The notes beneath the pieces were generated by a model. It saw nothing but the letters and a program-made list of their open reading frames with translations. It ran no database searches and was not told the DNA's origin. Positions 29,835-41,592 of a stretch of 64,000 nt of DNA are shown in pieces. Numbering within the stretch: position 1 is the stretch's first letter; every line of letters starts with the position of its first letter. The position numbers and the translations under genes were made by a program. Location of the stretch: positions 96,001 through 160,000 of the forward strand of contig JAPDOI010001344.1 of NCBI GenBank assembly GCA_029168955.1, written 5' to 3'. The stretch comes from Aplectana chamaeleonis. Lineage: Eukaryota; Nematoda; Chromadorea; Rhabditida; Cosmocercidae.

Positions 29835-30845
29835 TCCGGAGACCGTTGACGATGGCTAGCCGTCAATGGGCATCGACTCTGCTAGAGTCTCTTCTTGCAC
29901 GACCTCTCGTCAGCTCGGGGCACCCGCGACGAGGCCGCCGCGCCCCGCCCCAACCGGCGCCGCCGCCGCCACCCATCGTCACACATCGCCCCCGTCAGGC
30001 AAAACCACTCGGGACCACCTTCGCCATTAAGACGCGATATCAAACACATGAATTGGAGACGACTGGAAGACAACAAAACAAGAAGGGCGAGGATTCCTTC
30101 GCGCGCTGGACAATGTTATGAAGATGAATTGCATTGATTACGTATTGCAATTCTGATATGACTTTTTGCCCATAAATACATGGCTAAAAACAATTGTTGA
30201 TGGTGCTATCGCAACTCGCGACTATATTTCCAAACCTCGGGCCGAGTTGTCATGGGCGTGGCAGGGGCGGGGCGTGTAAACTCGTTCATTCCTATCGGGA
30301 CCCAACGCCATTACAGTAGCTGCTGCTCGCCCTTTAATCGATGCCGCTCGCGCCCGAATCAGCTGTTTTCTCTCAACTTGGCCCGATTCGACGTCTTTAT
30401 TCAGTTTTGCGGCCCGTCTAACGTATTCTGCTGCAGTTTTGATCGATATATTCTGGTCCTGCTGCGCTGGTGCAGTACTCTGCTGCAATATTCAAGTCTA
30501 TTTTGCCCTCCCCTACCGTCGCCGCTCTATTTGGATCCTGATTCGTACTTTTTATTCGTCTTCTTACAGATATTCACCTGATATAATACTATTATTCACT
30601 ATACTTTATATAGCTTTTGCTCCGCTGATCGTTCCATTTTTTCTATGCATAACTTTTCTGAAACTGTGGATCATTTTGCATGGTTTTCTGCAGAAGATTT
30701 TTAGAATAGCTTTTTTCGATGGGCTTCTGCCGAATTAAACCTGTCATTTTCAGGAGCCAGTCGCTGCATGCAATTGCCCGTTCCTTTCCCATGCATTTTC
30801 TCCCTCCTTCTCTCTATTTTTTCCTTTCCTCTCTTTGTATCTGAC
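29835..30845. other. Upstream region of the FERM gene, unassigned
   Basis: This should contain the promoter/5' leader of the FERM gene (minus strand). No TATA box or trans-splice acceptor could be assigned with confidence. A minus-strand ORF at 30222-30488 (88 codons, MQQSTAPAQQDQNISIKTAA...) lacks known motifs; a roughly 60-bp part of it (30430-30490) recurs inverted at 43215-43275, so it is probably repeat-derived. Confidence 0.4.
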
Positions 30846-31768
30846 GCAGTTTCCGATTCTGTATCATTGAGACACTGGTTAACACACTGTGTACTCTTTG
30901 ATACAGTCTCGGTGGAATAATGCTAACCAGACACCCACTTGGCGCGACGTGATTACGGACCCCGCACACAATCTCACGCCTAAAGTTATTTTTGGCACTT
31001 AGCGAGGTGGTAATGCAGTTTTCGTCGTTGCGAAGGATTTGAGGATTATTTGTTTTCAATCTGGAAAGAAGATTTTAAAAATAAGAATAGGAAACACTCG
31101 AATTGACAAAAACATTCACGTTCATAAGCTTTTTTTATTTCTACTATTGTATCATTTTATTTTGCCTCTTTTTCACTAAGTTACGGTTTCTAAATGGTGC
31201 GTATGAACCATATACCGAAATCTGGTTGTTTTTGTTTCCTATTTTAAGACTCAATTCTTTCGTTTGTTACGTAGAAAACGCAATCCATCGTCCATGAGGC
31301 TTACAAGGGAACCACAATTAGTCATAGTGGCCATTCCAAATGAAATGTACTTTTCTAGAACCATTTTCAGACGAAAAGTCCGAATATGCCAATCGCAGCT
31401 GCCTAGACCCACTCTGAGAAAAGTTATGAGGGTTTTTTTTGAAGCTTCGCAGCAAGGTAACGGTACCCATTCGCAGCTACACTTACAAAGGAAAAACTAC
31501 CGGACGAGTTCGGGGGTGTCGGACGAGTTTCCTTGCGCGCGTCTCTAACCCGGCGCGAATTTCAAATTAGCATTTCGCGCGCTCTATCGTCTGCGGCTGC
31601 CCTCACCGGCTGATTTCGAACCATCTCGGCTCGGAAACGTCATTCTTCCCCTTATTCTGCTGTTTTCTTCTACTATTCAGCCACTGTTAATCACTTCAGC
31701 ACCAGGATCGGGCTCTACTGTATTATTTTCTGTATTTCTTCTAGATTAGATCAGAATTGCCAGTTTTC
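30846..31768 (-). repeat. Repeat R, copy R1
   Basis: The minus-strand equivalent of R2 (35095-36600), with an internal deletion of roughly 700 bp near 31440. Shared landmarks include AACTACCGGACGAGTTCGGG, GTCCGAATATGCCAATCGCAGC (complement in R2), ACACCCACTTGGCGCGACGT and the GGAAACACTCGAATTGACAAA segment. The R1/R2 pair makes a large inverted repeat separated by about 3.3 kb. Confidence 0.8.
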
Positions 31769-32720
31769 GACCTAGATTTTTCCCGGACATCTCTCTTTCA
31801 CATTTCGAAACGGTTCAAGTTTCAAAACTTTGTCTTTGTCACCTATCTATCGAATAATTGCCAGCTTTGCCACATTCGATCGTTACTTACCCAAATATGG
31901 CACGAAAAAGTGGTAGCTTTACCAATTTTTCTCATTTCCAAATCCTGTCCTCACCGACTACCGCCACGAAATCTTCAAAACAGCCTGTAAAATTGAATTT
32001 TCTGACATGTGATTTTGGACAAACAATAAGAAACAATTCTTGATTTTTAGATCAAAAACCAGGCACACTTGGCTCTTCTCTAGAATACGCAATATAGATT
32101 TTTAGGATCTAGATAAATCCTTACTTCTCGTGAACCACACTCCTGTTCACCCCACGAAGTTTTTGAATGAACTTCCCAGTTTGTACCAACAACTCTTGGC
32201 TTTCCTCACTATAAATTTGATTTAGTGAGAAACCCAAGATTTTGTTGAACACAGATCACGTCTCGCCATGTGTTGTGGTGATTCGTCACCCAACCTTCTC
32301 CGATGCCTTTCCCTTCCTCTCACATCTACTACTCTACGACCTCTCTAATACACTATTTCACTGTATTTTCTAATTTGTACACCACCATCACAACCAGACT
32401 GAGGTACGGTTTTTTCTAATTTCATAGAATTTCTTATAGCTGTCTTCGTCTTACTAAATAAGTATATATCTGGATATGGTTAGTGTTCGGGGCTCCGCGC
32501 AGGATGCGGTTGAAACGATTTCGCCCGCTCCCTGCTTCTATCCAAGACTTGGTGATATTATCAGTGGTTTGCTGACACCACGCTGTGATACATCAAGCCC
32601 TCAGCAAATTCCTCATGTTTTCAGAAGCCAGCCGCCATGCATGATGATGCAGAGCATTCGGAAATATCCAGTAGAAGTGTGGTGGGGAGGGCGGATCAGA
32701 GTCAGGTATGACGCTGTAAA
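31769..32720. other. No gene recognised
   Basis: Unassigned sequence. Segments at 32150-32260 vaguely resemble a LINE C-terminus in translation (FLNELPSLYQQLLAF), but the similarity is too weak to call. Confidence 0.3.
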
Positions 32721-33190
32721 CCGTGTCAAGCAGACCGCTGTCTCGTACCCCGATAGAACTATGACCCTTCCCGGTGACCAAAATTTTCAGAAAATTGTCG
32801 AAGATTCCAGAGTCCTCCCTGAGTGACGAATTTTCCAGAATTACTGGACCGAAAATTTCCCAAAAAAATTTTAACTTTGTTTTCCACATTTTTTGTCGTC
32901 AACCCTACATCCCATTTCAGCACGCTCGGTACCGATTGAGCGAGAGCGGTTGTGCTGCAACGAGTTTCATGTTCATTGATCTCCAACCGACCGCTCCTCA
33001 TTGATAACTAAATGAGTCACTTTTGGTGCTCCACTATACCTCACTGACGGGTTCCAGGGAATGCCAGTTTAGCTTCTATCAGAAACACCCTCCTAAATTA
33101 CCAACATTTTCAAATCTTCCCTCCAAATTTCTAATTTTTCAAAAATTTCGCACCCCCCCCCCCCTTGCGGACATAAACTGCTTGACCCTC
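32721..33190. mobile_element. hAT-like MITE G (decayed), carrying a nested MITE
   Basis: The left end CCGTGTCAAGCAGACCG and right end CTGCTTGACCCTC are degenerate versions of the CAGGGTCAAGC TIR. The flanks are GCTGTAAA and GCTGTGAC (6 of 8). Without the nested MITE at about 32900-33037 its length is about 330 bp, the same as D and F. Confidence 0.65.
32900..33037. mobile_element. Partial copy of the 6029 MITE, nested in G
   Basis: CAGCACGCTCGGTACCGATT...TTGTGCTGCAACGAGTTTCA...CTAAATGAGTCACTTTTGGTGCTCCACTATA matches the minus strand of 6029-6225. Only one TIR is retained. Confidence 0.75.
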
Positions 33191-33199
33191 GCTGTGACC

Positions 33200-34235
33200 G
33201 ATCCGTCGGAGCTGCGGTCCCTCTCCGCCTGCGCTTGGATGCTAGTGCGTCCCCAGGTTCACCGTGTGCACCCCGGACAATCAGTGAAACTTAAGGAGAA
33301 ATGAAAAAAAATAATTTCCTCGTAGGCTCCATTTCTAGAAAGTGCTGACCCCGGATTTATCTCTCACTCAGATGTATCATTTTCGCATCCAACCGCTCCT
33401 CACCAGCACCAAGCTTGCAGCCTCCTTTTCACCGGCGTTTGGGTCGTCCCAACAGTTGCTGTAGCTGCGCCTGAGATAAACATTGCTGGGATTCACAGCT
33501 GGGTTTGATGCGGTGGCAACCTATTAAGGAGTCTGAAAAAATCACTGGAGATATCACCGCGTTGAGATTTAGAGGGGGGAATCTAACAAACCGAGGGGGA
33601 AAATATCGCGCACCAAACTCCGACCTGGACCTTGTTCACTCAGAGCTGGCTGCTCTACTGTTCTCTGGATGGTTCCTCTTTACGACCCTCCTCAAACTTA
33701 TTGATCAACCATAGTTGATTATGAAATGAAACATTTTTCCTCAGCGCATACTATCTTTTTTTCAGACGCCTTCATCGCAGAATCGACCAATCGCAGCACA
33801 TACAGGATCATATATTCATTTTTTTATCGGGAAGATTGCATTTCAATAAATCGATGAAGTGTGGAAACATAACAAAGAAGTATTGGCTTGGGCTACAAAA
33901 ATATGGGATGAGCGACGTTTGAAGATGACTTTCGGTTGGAAGCCAGGTTTCAGTGATTGCTCAGGTTTAAGCAGCACGATGCAGAAGAATGACTTTGAGC
34001 TCGAATCTCGTCTTCTTCCTTTGATCACTCTGAAAAAAGACGCATTTAGCTCTAGGTAAAAATTTTTAATCTGCTTTCTCCTAGCCTTTCCCAAGTATGC
34101 GCTAGACATTAGATAAATTGCAATAGTGCTAGAAAGGAGAAACCCTTATCTATGATCGGATTCATCAAAGGTCTACTCGCGCTTTAACAGTGATTGTGAA
34201 CGGCGAGGCAGATGTATTCGAAAAACCAAGCAATT
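33200..34235. other. No gene recognised
   Basis: Unassigned; short ORFs only. Confidence 0.3.
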
Positions 34236-34408
34236 CAGGGGTGCGTTCCAAGAACGTTCCCACGACGCCGTGGGAGGAAAACAACCTTTCCATGGACAAC
34301 TTTGCTTTCCTTTGATGAGAATTATAACTGAAAATTGCTCCCACGTGGCCGTGGCCACGTTTCCATGGACGCGTTTTGCCATGGGAATGTTCCTGGAACG
34401 CACCCCAG
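34236..34408. mobile_element. hAT-like MITE X1
   Basis: The 173-bp element begins CAGGGGTGCGTTCCAAGAAC and ends ...GTTCCTGGAACGCACCCCAG. The flanking 8-mers AAGCAATT and GTGAAATT agree at 5 positions only, so the duplication is decayed. A related copy, X2, lies at about 57580-57735. Confidence 0.7.
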
Positions 34409-35094
34409 GTGAAATTCGCCCTTAACCCACAGGTTTACCGTGTACGAATCCGAGCTCACTTGGTGTATGTCAAAACATCATCAACGATAGAACGTGCATG
34501 AAACAAAAAAAACGCACCTCAGCCTGCTTCTGATGGTGATGGAGAAAACAGTAAATGTGGCGAAATATCAAGGTGGTCGAGAAAAAAATTCAAGGAGAAA
34601 GGAAAGGCATTGGAAGAGGTTCGATGGCAAGGCTTCACAAGATATAGCGGGACGTGGTCCGTGTTTAACAAATCGTGGGTTTCTCACTAAGTCAAATTCA
34701 TAGTGAAGAAGGCCAAGAGTCGCTGGTACAGACCAAACATTCATTTGAAAAACTTGTGGGCTGGACGGGAGCATGATATACGAGCAAAATGAATGTATAA
34801 AGATTCTGCGAGTTTTGAATGGGTTTCCTAGAAAAGAGCCACGTGTTTCAACTTTGACCCAAAGCCAAAAGTGAGAGAGATTCTTAGTAGCAGTCTCAAA
34901 AACATTTCAGAAAATTAATTTGAAGACTCTGACTCAGAATTTCGTTGCGGTTTCCGTGAGGGCACGCCGCAGAATAAAAAAAATGATAGGGGCATCGCCA
35001 TTTTATGCATAATTTGGGCTTGACGCGATCGAGTTGGAAATGATTAGATAGTTACCAAACAAATCTTAAGTTCAAAATTGTGAAACGTTTCTAA
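34409..35094. other. No gene recognised
   Basis: Unassigned; short ORFs only. Confidence 0.3.
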
Positions 35095-36600
35095 AATATC
35101 AATCAGGTGAACATTTAAGCCGGAAAATCTAATTCTGATATAATCTGGGAGAAAGCACGGATAAGGAGACAGTAGAGCCTGAATGGGGCGCTGAAGTGAA
35201 TAACAGTAGCTGAATAGTAGAAGAAAATAGCACAATAAGGCGAAGAATGACGCTCCCGAGCCGAGATGGCTCGAAATCAGCCGGTGAGGGCAGATGCAGA
35301 CGGCAGAGCGCGCTAAGCCCGCGTTTGAATTTCGCGCCGGTTAGAGACGCGCGCGAGACAACTCGTCCAACACCCCCGAACTCGTCCGGTAGTTTTTCCT
35401 TTGTAAGTGTAGCTGCGAATACGGTACCCCCCATGGAAATTTTAGGGTGTTTTTAAATTTTTCTCCTGATTTTGCTAAAAACATGTGTGTAGGGGTAATC
35501 TGGGGTGCTGAACACGAATCTAGGGTTCGCTTGCCGAAATTTACTGGTTTACTGTTGATTACGGTAGGTAACATGCGATTTAGGAGGCAAAACCTTCCTC
35601 AATATTCCGATAATCGACAAATGGACATCAAATTCCTATTCAGCACCCAAATAACACCCACATAGAAACTTTGAGAGAAATCTGAGACTTTGATCGAACT
35701 ACCGTACACCCACCGTAATCTACCGTAAGCTGCCAAAATTCGATAAACCGACATCAGATTCGTGTTCAGCACTCCAAATAACCCCCCCCCCCCAGAGAAA
35801 TAACTTGAGTAGATTCTATAGAAGCACTCCGGAAATCGTCAAAAGTCGCGATTTGCCATCAAATTTTCCTCCGATGGGAGTCTGTGAACGAATACAGTCG
35901 AAAACTTCAATAGGAAAATCAATAAATGAACCTCAGATTCTTGATCAGCACCCCAGATCGCCCTGCAGAGCGAATTTTTAGTCAGATCTGGGATATTTTT
36001 CTAGAACGCTTCGAGAGCCCTCTAATTGGTATAACTAAACGCCCAACCGAAAATCCGTGCAAGTCTAAAACGCTCTTAGTCTGCGCAAAGTTTGGAAACT
36101 GTGCCTTCAACCTTATTTTGCGTAGTGGGGTAGTTTTGGGCGCTGAACTTGATTATGAGGTTTAAAAATAATGCGCTTTTTGGAGGGTACAATAAGTACG
36201 AAAATCAGAGAAAAAATGCCTATAACTTTTTTCAGAGTGGGTCTAGGCAGCTGCGATGGGCATACTCGGACTTTTCGTCCGAAAATAGTTCTAGAAAGGT
36301 TCATTTCATTTGGAATGGTCACTATGACTTATTGTGGTTTCCTTGTCAGGGAGAGCAGCATTCTACCGCAAATGTTTTTGTCAATTCGAGTGTTTCCAGT
36401 TCTTATAATTTGAAATCTTCTTTCCAGATTGAGAAGAATAACCCTAAAGTCCGTCGCAACGACGAAAACTGCATTACCACCTCGCACAGTGCCAAAAATA
36501 CCACTAGGCGTGAGATTGTGTGCGGGGTCCGCAATTACGTCGCGCCAAGTGGGTGTCTGGTTAGCATTATTCGTCTCGGTGTATGCCGACAGAGATATGC
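35095..36600 (+). repeat. Repeat R, copy R2 (longest)
   Basis: Contains the whole R landmark series, including several internal variants of a TCTGGGGTGCTGAACACGAA-type motif (35495, 35765, 35940, 36140). At 36040-36055 it preserves the uninterrupted version of the site where hAT element A sits in R0. It has no recognisable protein domain and its superfamily is unknown. Confidence 0.75.
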
Positions 36601-37332
36601 TTCCCCCACCACCTCGCTTCTTCCTGCCTGGCTGTGGACATCGTCATGCCACGCCGATCAGTACTGCTGGTAAACTTCAATCGCAAGGAAAACGTTGCAA
36701 ATCTCAAAACGTGTCGTTTTTTTTTCGAAATCCATCCTTCACGTTAGTGCCATCTCCCCTGTGCGGTGTGTGGAAGCCGGTGGAATTGGAATTTGAGACC
36801 GAATTTCATTCAGTTCTACTGTTCAGTGCTGAAACTTGCGCTTCCAACGCGGATTCTTCGCAGAGAGCCACGGTTCGGTCATTATATCGTTACCATGGAC
36901 GCCGAGCAATTGTTTTGTGAAAAAAATATGCTAGAATTGAAAAAAAAGTTAATGCTTTGCTCTCGAGGTATCTACTGGCATCATAGGCCATTTTTATAGC
37001 CCACGAAAGGCCTATCGCGGTCGCAGAACACAGCGACTTCGCTGAGAGCAGCCGTAGCTGTCGATCAGGGCCAAGAAACACCCGGTACGATGCTGAATGC
37101 CGATGCCTAGCTTTCCCGACTCAACCTAATCTAGCATTGTGCCGGCTCTTTCTTGGCCCTCCTCTCCATGTGTTGCGTTGAGAGAACGCCGATTGTGCGT
37201 ACAGGTAGCATTTCGACTTCCTTCATCGAAACTCATGTGACACTCACGACGGGGTGTGCACGAGCTAAACCCCACCCAAATCGGCAAACCCATGCCTAAC
37301 GCAATGATGAATCCGGCCTCTGTTCCCTCGCG
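36601..37332. other. No gene recognised
   Basis: Unassigned; overlapping ORFs without known motifs. Confidence 0.3.
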
Positions 37333-37740
37333 CGCTTGTGCGGAGCGATGGTAGAGACGGCGAGAAAGTGTGGGGAGAAGGAGATGCAGCGTACGATGAA
37401 TGCAAATACTGTGCTTCTCTGGGCCACATTCCGGTCCGCGATTGCGTCTCGACAAGCTTTGTGGCCGCGCGCTTTCGAGTTTCCAGCTCCGCAGCTGCCA
37501 ATCTGTTGATTCTAGGTAGGTTTTGGAAACTGAAAACTAAAAAATATCGCATGAAACTGTGTAGAAAAGCCACATAGAGTCGGCTTCGGCGCTGGCAACT
37601 TGACTGACTCGAGCGCGTGCGGCCGCAAAGCGTGTCGAGACGCAATTGCGGACCGGATTTTGGGCCAGAGAAGCACAGTAAATTACATTCGGAGACAGAG
37701 GATAGGGTAATGGAAAGAAAGTTAAAGCTTCGGCAGAGTG
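37333..37740. repeat. Repeat S, copy S2, interrupted by MITE V2
   Basis: The left end GCGCGCTTGTGCGGAGCGAT...GCGAGAAAGTGTGGGGAGAAGG matches the S1 arms at 45199-45265 and 45415-45492. After V2 it continues AATTACATTCGGAGACAGAGG, as in S1 (AATTTCACTCGGAAACAGATG). Confidence 0.65.
37409..37678. mobile_element. Tc1/mariner-like MITE V2 (TA)
   Basis: The 270-bp element has TIRs of at least 50 bp with minor mismatches (CTGTGCTTCTCTGGGCCA... both ends). TA flanks at 37407-37408 and 37679-37680. The same family as V1. Confidence 0.88.
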
Positions 37741-37744
37741 GCAC

Positions 37745-38176
37745 TGCTGCGGGTCGGCCCGCAGCGCGAGCATTTGGTTGTGTCGCCGCAAAAATATCGC
37801 AATCTGGGGCCGTATGCTATTCTATCCCGGCAAGGGATGCAAGCCTTGTACGTTATTGAACAATTTGGCCCAAGGTCCAATCAGAGACGACTCGATTTCC
37901 GACAATCGGGGGACACAATAGCATGCGGCTCTTGGATGGGCACTCGCAGCAGACAGCTCTGCAGAGAAATTTTCTATGGAAATGCGAGATTCGACACCAA
38001 ACCAGTAAAACTGGACGAAAGGCCGTGCAGTATGGCTACAAAGAAGAAGAAAACCAGCCTCTAATTCCAGATCCTCCGAAATCCACACTTCGGTAATGAG
38101 AGGTAGCACTAACTTGAAAGAAATGATAAATAACGACTTACTCTTTCAGATTCGCAGAGTTTTCCTTGCGATTAGT
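37745..38176. other. No gene recognised
   Basis: Unassigned sequence next to the second LINE copy. Confidence 0.3.
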
Positions 38177-38220
38177 TTCCCTATTCTTCTTCTTCTTCTG
38201 CAGCCTCAAAGTGGTTTTTG

Positions 38221-38975
38221 TCATAGGTTGAGGAACTGGGCGGCCTTCACAGGATTCGTCCAAAGGTCCATTGTTGTTAAGGAGGTAGGTCTCTTCGGGC
38301 ACATGAACAAGTGCGCCGTGTCGTGTCCGGGAGCACCACAGTCCGGGCATGCGTCTGGTCGGCTGCTGTCGATCTTGTTGACGTAAGACATGAGCAGAAT
38401 AGAGTGACCACAGCGCAGCGATGCAAGAGCACATCTGGCTCGTCTGCCGAGTTGAGACTCGGACTCGCAAACCCGAGGCGGCACCGTTCCCAAGATAGGG
38501 TTCACAGCCGCCTTTGCTAGATATCCTCGAACAAATTGCGTGTGCTCCTCACGCAGAAGACGAAGCCTTTCCATGTTGGAGTCGGCCCATCTCTGTACAT
38601 CAACTTTACGAGGAGCATCGGCGAACGGCGTCCTAATCGACCTCTCTCTTATGGGCTTCATTATTCTCTTTGACGGATGATTCGGCTGCCTCAGAACATT
38701 AATATACATCTGCTGTGCCTGGAGTTCACAATGCTCCTTGACCGGCAATATGCAGGCCTCCGCGTGAAGATGCTCCACCGGGAGCTCCTTGCACAACCGG
38801 TAGCAATTCTAAGCGCAGCATTCTGTACACGCTGCAGCTTATTCCAGGAGCTGTCAGACACCAGGTGCTGCCACACTGGTGCCGCACATTCCAGAGCCGG
38901 CTGAAGTATTGCTCTGTAGGTTCTCAATATAGTCTCTCGGCTGCTTCCCCATGATGTTCCTCCGAGAGCTCTCAA
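38221..38975 (-). pseudogene. LINE thumb and C-terminal Zn motif (copy 2)
   Basis: Two overlapping frames (38975-38691 and 38796-38221) encode the thumb (TYRAILQPALECAAPVWQHL) and the C-terminus with RARCALASLRCGHSILLMSY and the DACPDCGAPGHDTAHLFMCP zinc motif, ending in QFLNL as in copy 1 (QFLRL). Confidence 0.8.
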
Positions 38976-39031
38976 GATATTAAGTCTAGCCTTGACGACT
39001 GTTTGTTTCTGTTCCGCGTTTTTGTGGAACT

Positions 39032-40138
39032 TCAGTGAGGGATCAAGAATAAGGCCAAGCAGCTTGGGAATTTTGCTGCTGGCAACAGGTCACCATCCCA
39101 TTTGACATCTGGATGGGCACTGTGTTCCTTGGTGTTCGTTGTGAACACTGAAACAGAGGATTTTGCGGCAGAGACTGTGAGCATCACTTTATCGAGGAAG
39201 AGCTTCAACTCGACGAGATAGGCGCTGATCTTGTTAGCGGCTATCTGCAGGTCACGATCCTGGCACATGATGGTGATGTCGTCGGCATACATAACAATCC
39301 TTACATCATTGGGAGGCTCGGGAATGTCCTCAAGATACAGGCTGAATAGGGCAGGGGACAACACTCCGCCTTGCGGAACACCGGCTGCTATTGGAATGCT
39401 ATCGGATACATGATTCTGGAACAGAACCTTAGCACGGCGGCCTTTAGTGAACGCTGCAATCCATCGCTTCTGCCATGATGGTAGCGACGACTTGAGCAGT
39501 TTCTCGGACAGCAGTCCCAAGTTAACAGAGTCAAACGCTTTGCTCAGGTCGAGGGCGACGGCCACCGTTCTCAGGGGCTTTCTCATGTTGAACCCATCGA
39601 CCGCAAAGCTCACGATCTCCAATAGAGCTGTAGTAGTGGAGTGAAGTTTCCTGAACCCATGCTGATGCTGCTGTCGCTCATTTTGATCAGCCAGGTCCGT
39701 CACGATCAACTTTTCAGCTAATTTAGCGACGGGCGATAACAGGCTTATTGGTCGAAAGCCCATTGCCGTGCTTTGGGACTTGCCTGGCTTTGGCAACGGT
39801 ATCACATTGGCTGTCTTCCAAGCTTGGGGTAGAGTGCAGGTCCGGAAAGAAGTGTTAATGATATCTGCAAGCATCGGTAGAAGTTCCGTGGGAAGCTTCT
39901 TCAGGATGGCTGGGGAGATACCGTCAGGTCCGATAGCCTTCGAATTCCGCATTTCTTTGATAGCCTTCTCTACTTGCGTGAGAGTAAAGGCCTCAGAAGC
40001 GTTCATGAGCGGCAACCGGCTCAGTTCTCTAACCGTGACTCTGTTCTGCACGCCTCGCTTGGCACGTGTGATGAAGAAGTTCTTGCCGAGCGCATAAGCA
40101 GCCGCTTTCCGATTTGAAGACGTTCTCCTCGAACTCAA
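39032..40138 (-). pseudogene. LINE reverse transcriptase (copy 2)
   Basis: 368 codons with an intact catalytic core: MRNSKAIGPDGISPAILKKL, MGFRPISLLSPVAKLAEKLI, HGFRKLHSTTTALLEI, AVALDLSKAFDSVN, AGVPQGGVLSPALFSLYL and YADDITIMCQDRDL. The frame breaks at the thumb region (38975-38691 continues with WGSSRETILRTYRAILQPAL). Upstream, 40295-40029 carries the KKECWEKFTEKLNFKADGTT linker. The three catalytic aspartates (one in block A, two in YADD) are preserved. Confidence 0.85.
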
Positions 40139-40345
40139 TAGCGGAGCTCATCGAGGGAGCGGACTTGCCGGAAATTTTCCTCAACACTTTCCACGTCGTA
40201 GTTCCGTCAGCCTTGAAATTCAGCTTTTCAGTGAACTTCTCCCAGCATTCCTTCTTGTTCTTATCCAGATCCTGCCTGATCTCGTTATCCAGCACAGCTA
40301 TGTCCGGGTCTAGATGGTCTGCGGCTCTCTTCTCATCTCTGGTTC

Positions 40346-40919
40346 TTATCTTCTGCAGTATTTCCCTGCTGACATTTGGAAAAAGGTCTTGACACGACCC
40401 TCAGGAATTGCTGCTTTCATGGCCTTGCGGATGGCACTTGTTAGATGGCGCTCTTTCTGATGAACATCACCATTCCATGGGTAGTCGACCGCATGGCGAA
40501 GTGCAACATCTCTGAACAGGGTCCAGTCTGCTAGGCCTAAATTAAGATAAGTACGATGACGAAAACCAGAGTAAGGGGCAAGAGAGTCAGAGAGATCAAT
40601 ATAGACAAAGACGGGAATGTGATCACTGGAGAGAGTTGTGGATGTGGACCACGTGCAAGCATTAGAGATTGGATGACACAAGAGAGATGTCTGGGCTAGA
40701 AGATCGGCCGTTGGCAGGGAGACGAGTGGGCTGGTCATCATTGAGGATAACCAGGTCACACTCCTCAGCCCATTCTTCGACATCTTCCCCTCTGGCGTCA
40801 GAATCAAGAGCGGAACAGAACGTGTGAGCATTGAAGTCACCCGCAAAGACAGCTGAAGGGGAGAGTGAGCAGTCGTACAACTGCTTAAGGAGGGGAATAG
40901 GATTATAAGAGGGGGACAA
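40346..40919 (-). pseudogene. LINE APE endonuclease (second part) and linker
   Basis: Overlapping frames (40919-40662 and 40846-40346) together supply the remaining endonuclease motifs: FAGDFNAHTF with the catalytic Asp/Asn, RSSSPDISLVSSNL, and TLSSDHIPVFVYID with the SDH catalytic His. The linker SAPYSGFRHRTYLNLGLADW follows. A frameshift separates the GDFNAH and SDH halves. Confidence 0.75.
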
Positions 40920-41592
40920 GATGATATAGGAGGAATATATATGTTAAAAAGAGATAAGGGGGTTTTGAGGGGAGGTGGACAGGAATGTACTCGAGAGTAC
41001 CGTCCTTAGGAGTATTAGGGATAATATGAGAAGGTAAGGCAGATTGAACGAAAGTAGACACTCCGCCCCCAAGAGCTGTCCTTGGCATGTGATAGGCGGT
41101 GTAGCCCGGAATGTTAGGTTGGGGATAAGTGGTAGATGGAGAGAGCTTGGTTTCTTGAACCATGATAACATCCGGGTGATGAGAACGTGCGAATAGAGAG
41201 AGTTCAGATAACTTGTTGCGAAGGCCGTTGAGATTAATGTGAACAATGGAGAGGGGGCGGTTGGTAATTGAGGAATCAGAGTTGTTGGGGGCAGAGCATA
41301 GAACACAACGAAAGTATGAGTCATGATGCCTCACAGAACTGAGGCCCGAACAGGAGAAGTGCACCCACCTTTGGCATCCGAAGCACTGGACACTTGTTTT
41401 ATGCCAGGTAACATCCTCGCCGCAGGTGGCACATGGATACTTCCGTGCTGGACCTGGATTCCTCTCGACGCCGGCCCTTTGTAATAAAATCCTCAGGAGA
41501 GCTGCGGCCGACCAGCACCTCTCCCATGACAAAAACCCTCTTCTCGGAGGGGTTGACGTCGGTTTGCACGGAGGCGATCTTCTTTCCTCCAC
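40903..41592 (-). pseudogene. LINE N-terminus: 2A-like peptide, PHD-like finger, APE endonuclease (first part)
   Basis: A 229-codon frame includes LLQRAGVERNPGP (41446-41482), then the Cys/His finger (YPCATC, VQCFGCQRWVHFSC, FRCVLC). The endonuclease follows: LSIVHINLNGLRNKLSEL with the catalytic Asn, and VIMVQETKLS with the catalytic Glu, then GGGVSTFV. The 2A-like motif again lacks the canonical Asp. The frame opens without an ATG: the only nearby ATG (ATGTCGTACG) is in another frame and meets a stop after about 40 codons. If the protein was ever made, it used a non-AUG start or upstream sequence. Confidence 0.8.

Noticed and set aside
30222..30488. An 88-codon Ala/Arg-rich protein on the minus strand
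   Set aside because: Part of its sequence recurs inverted at 43215-43275 in non-coding context, which suggests a repeat; I could not establish an exon structure.
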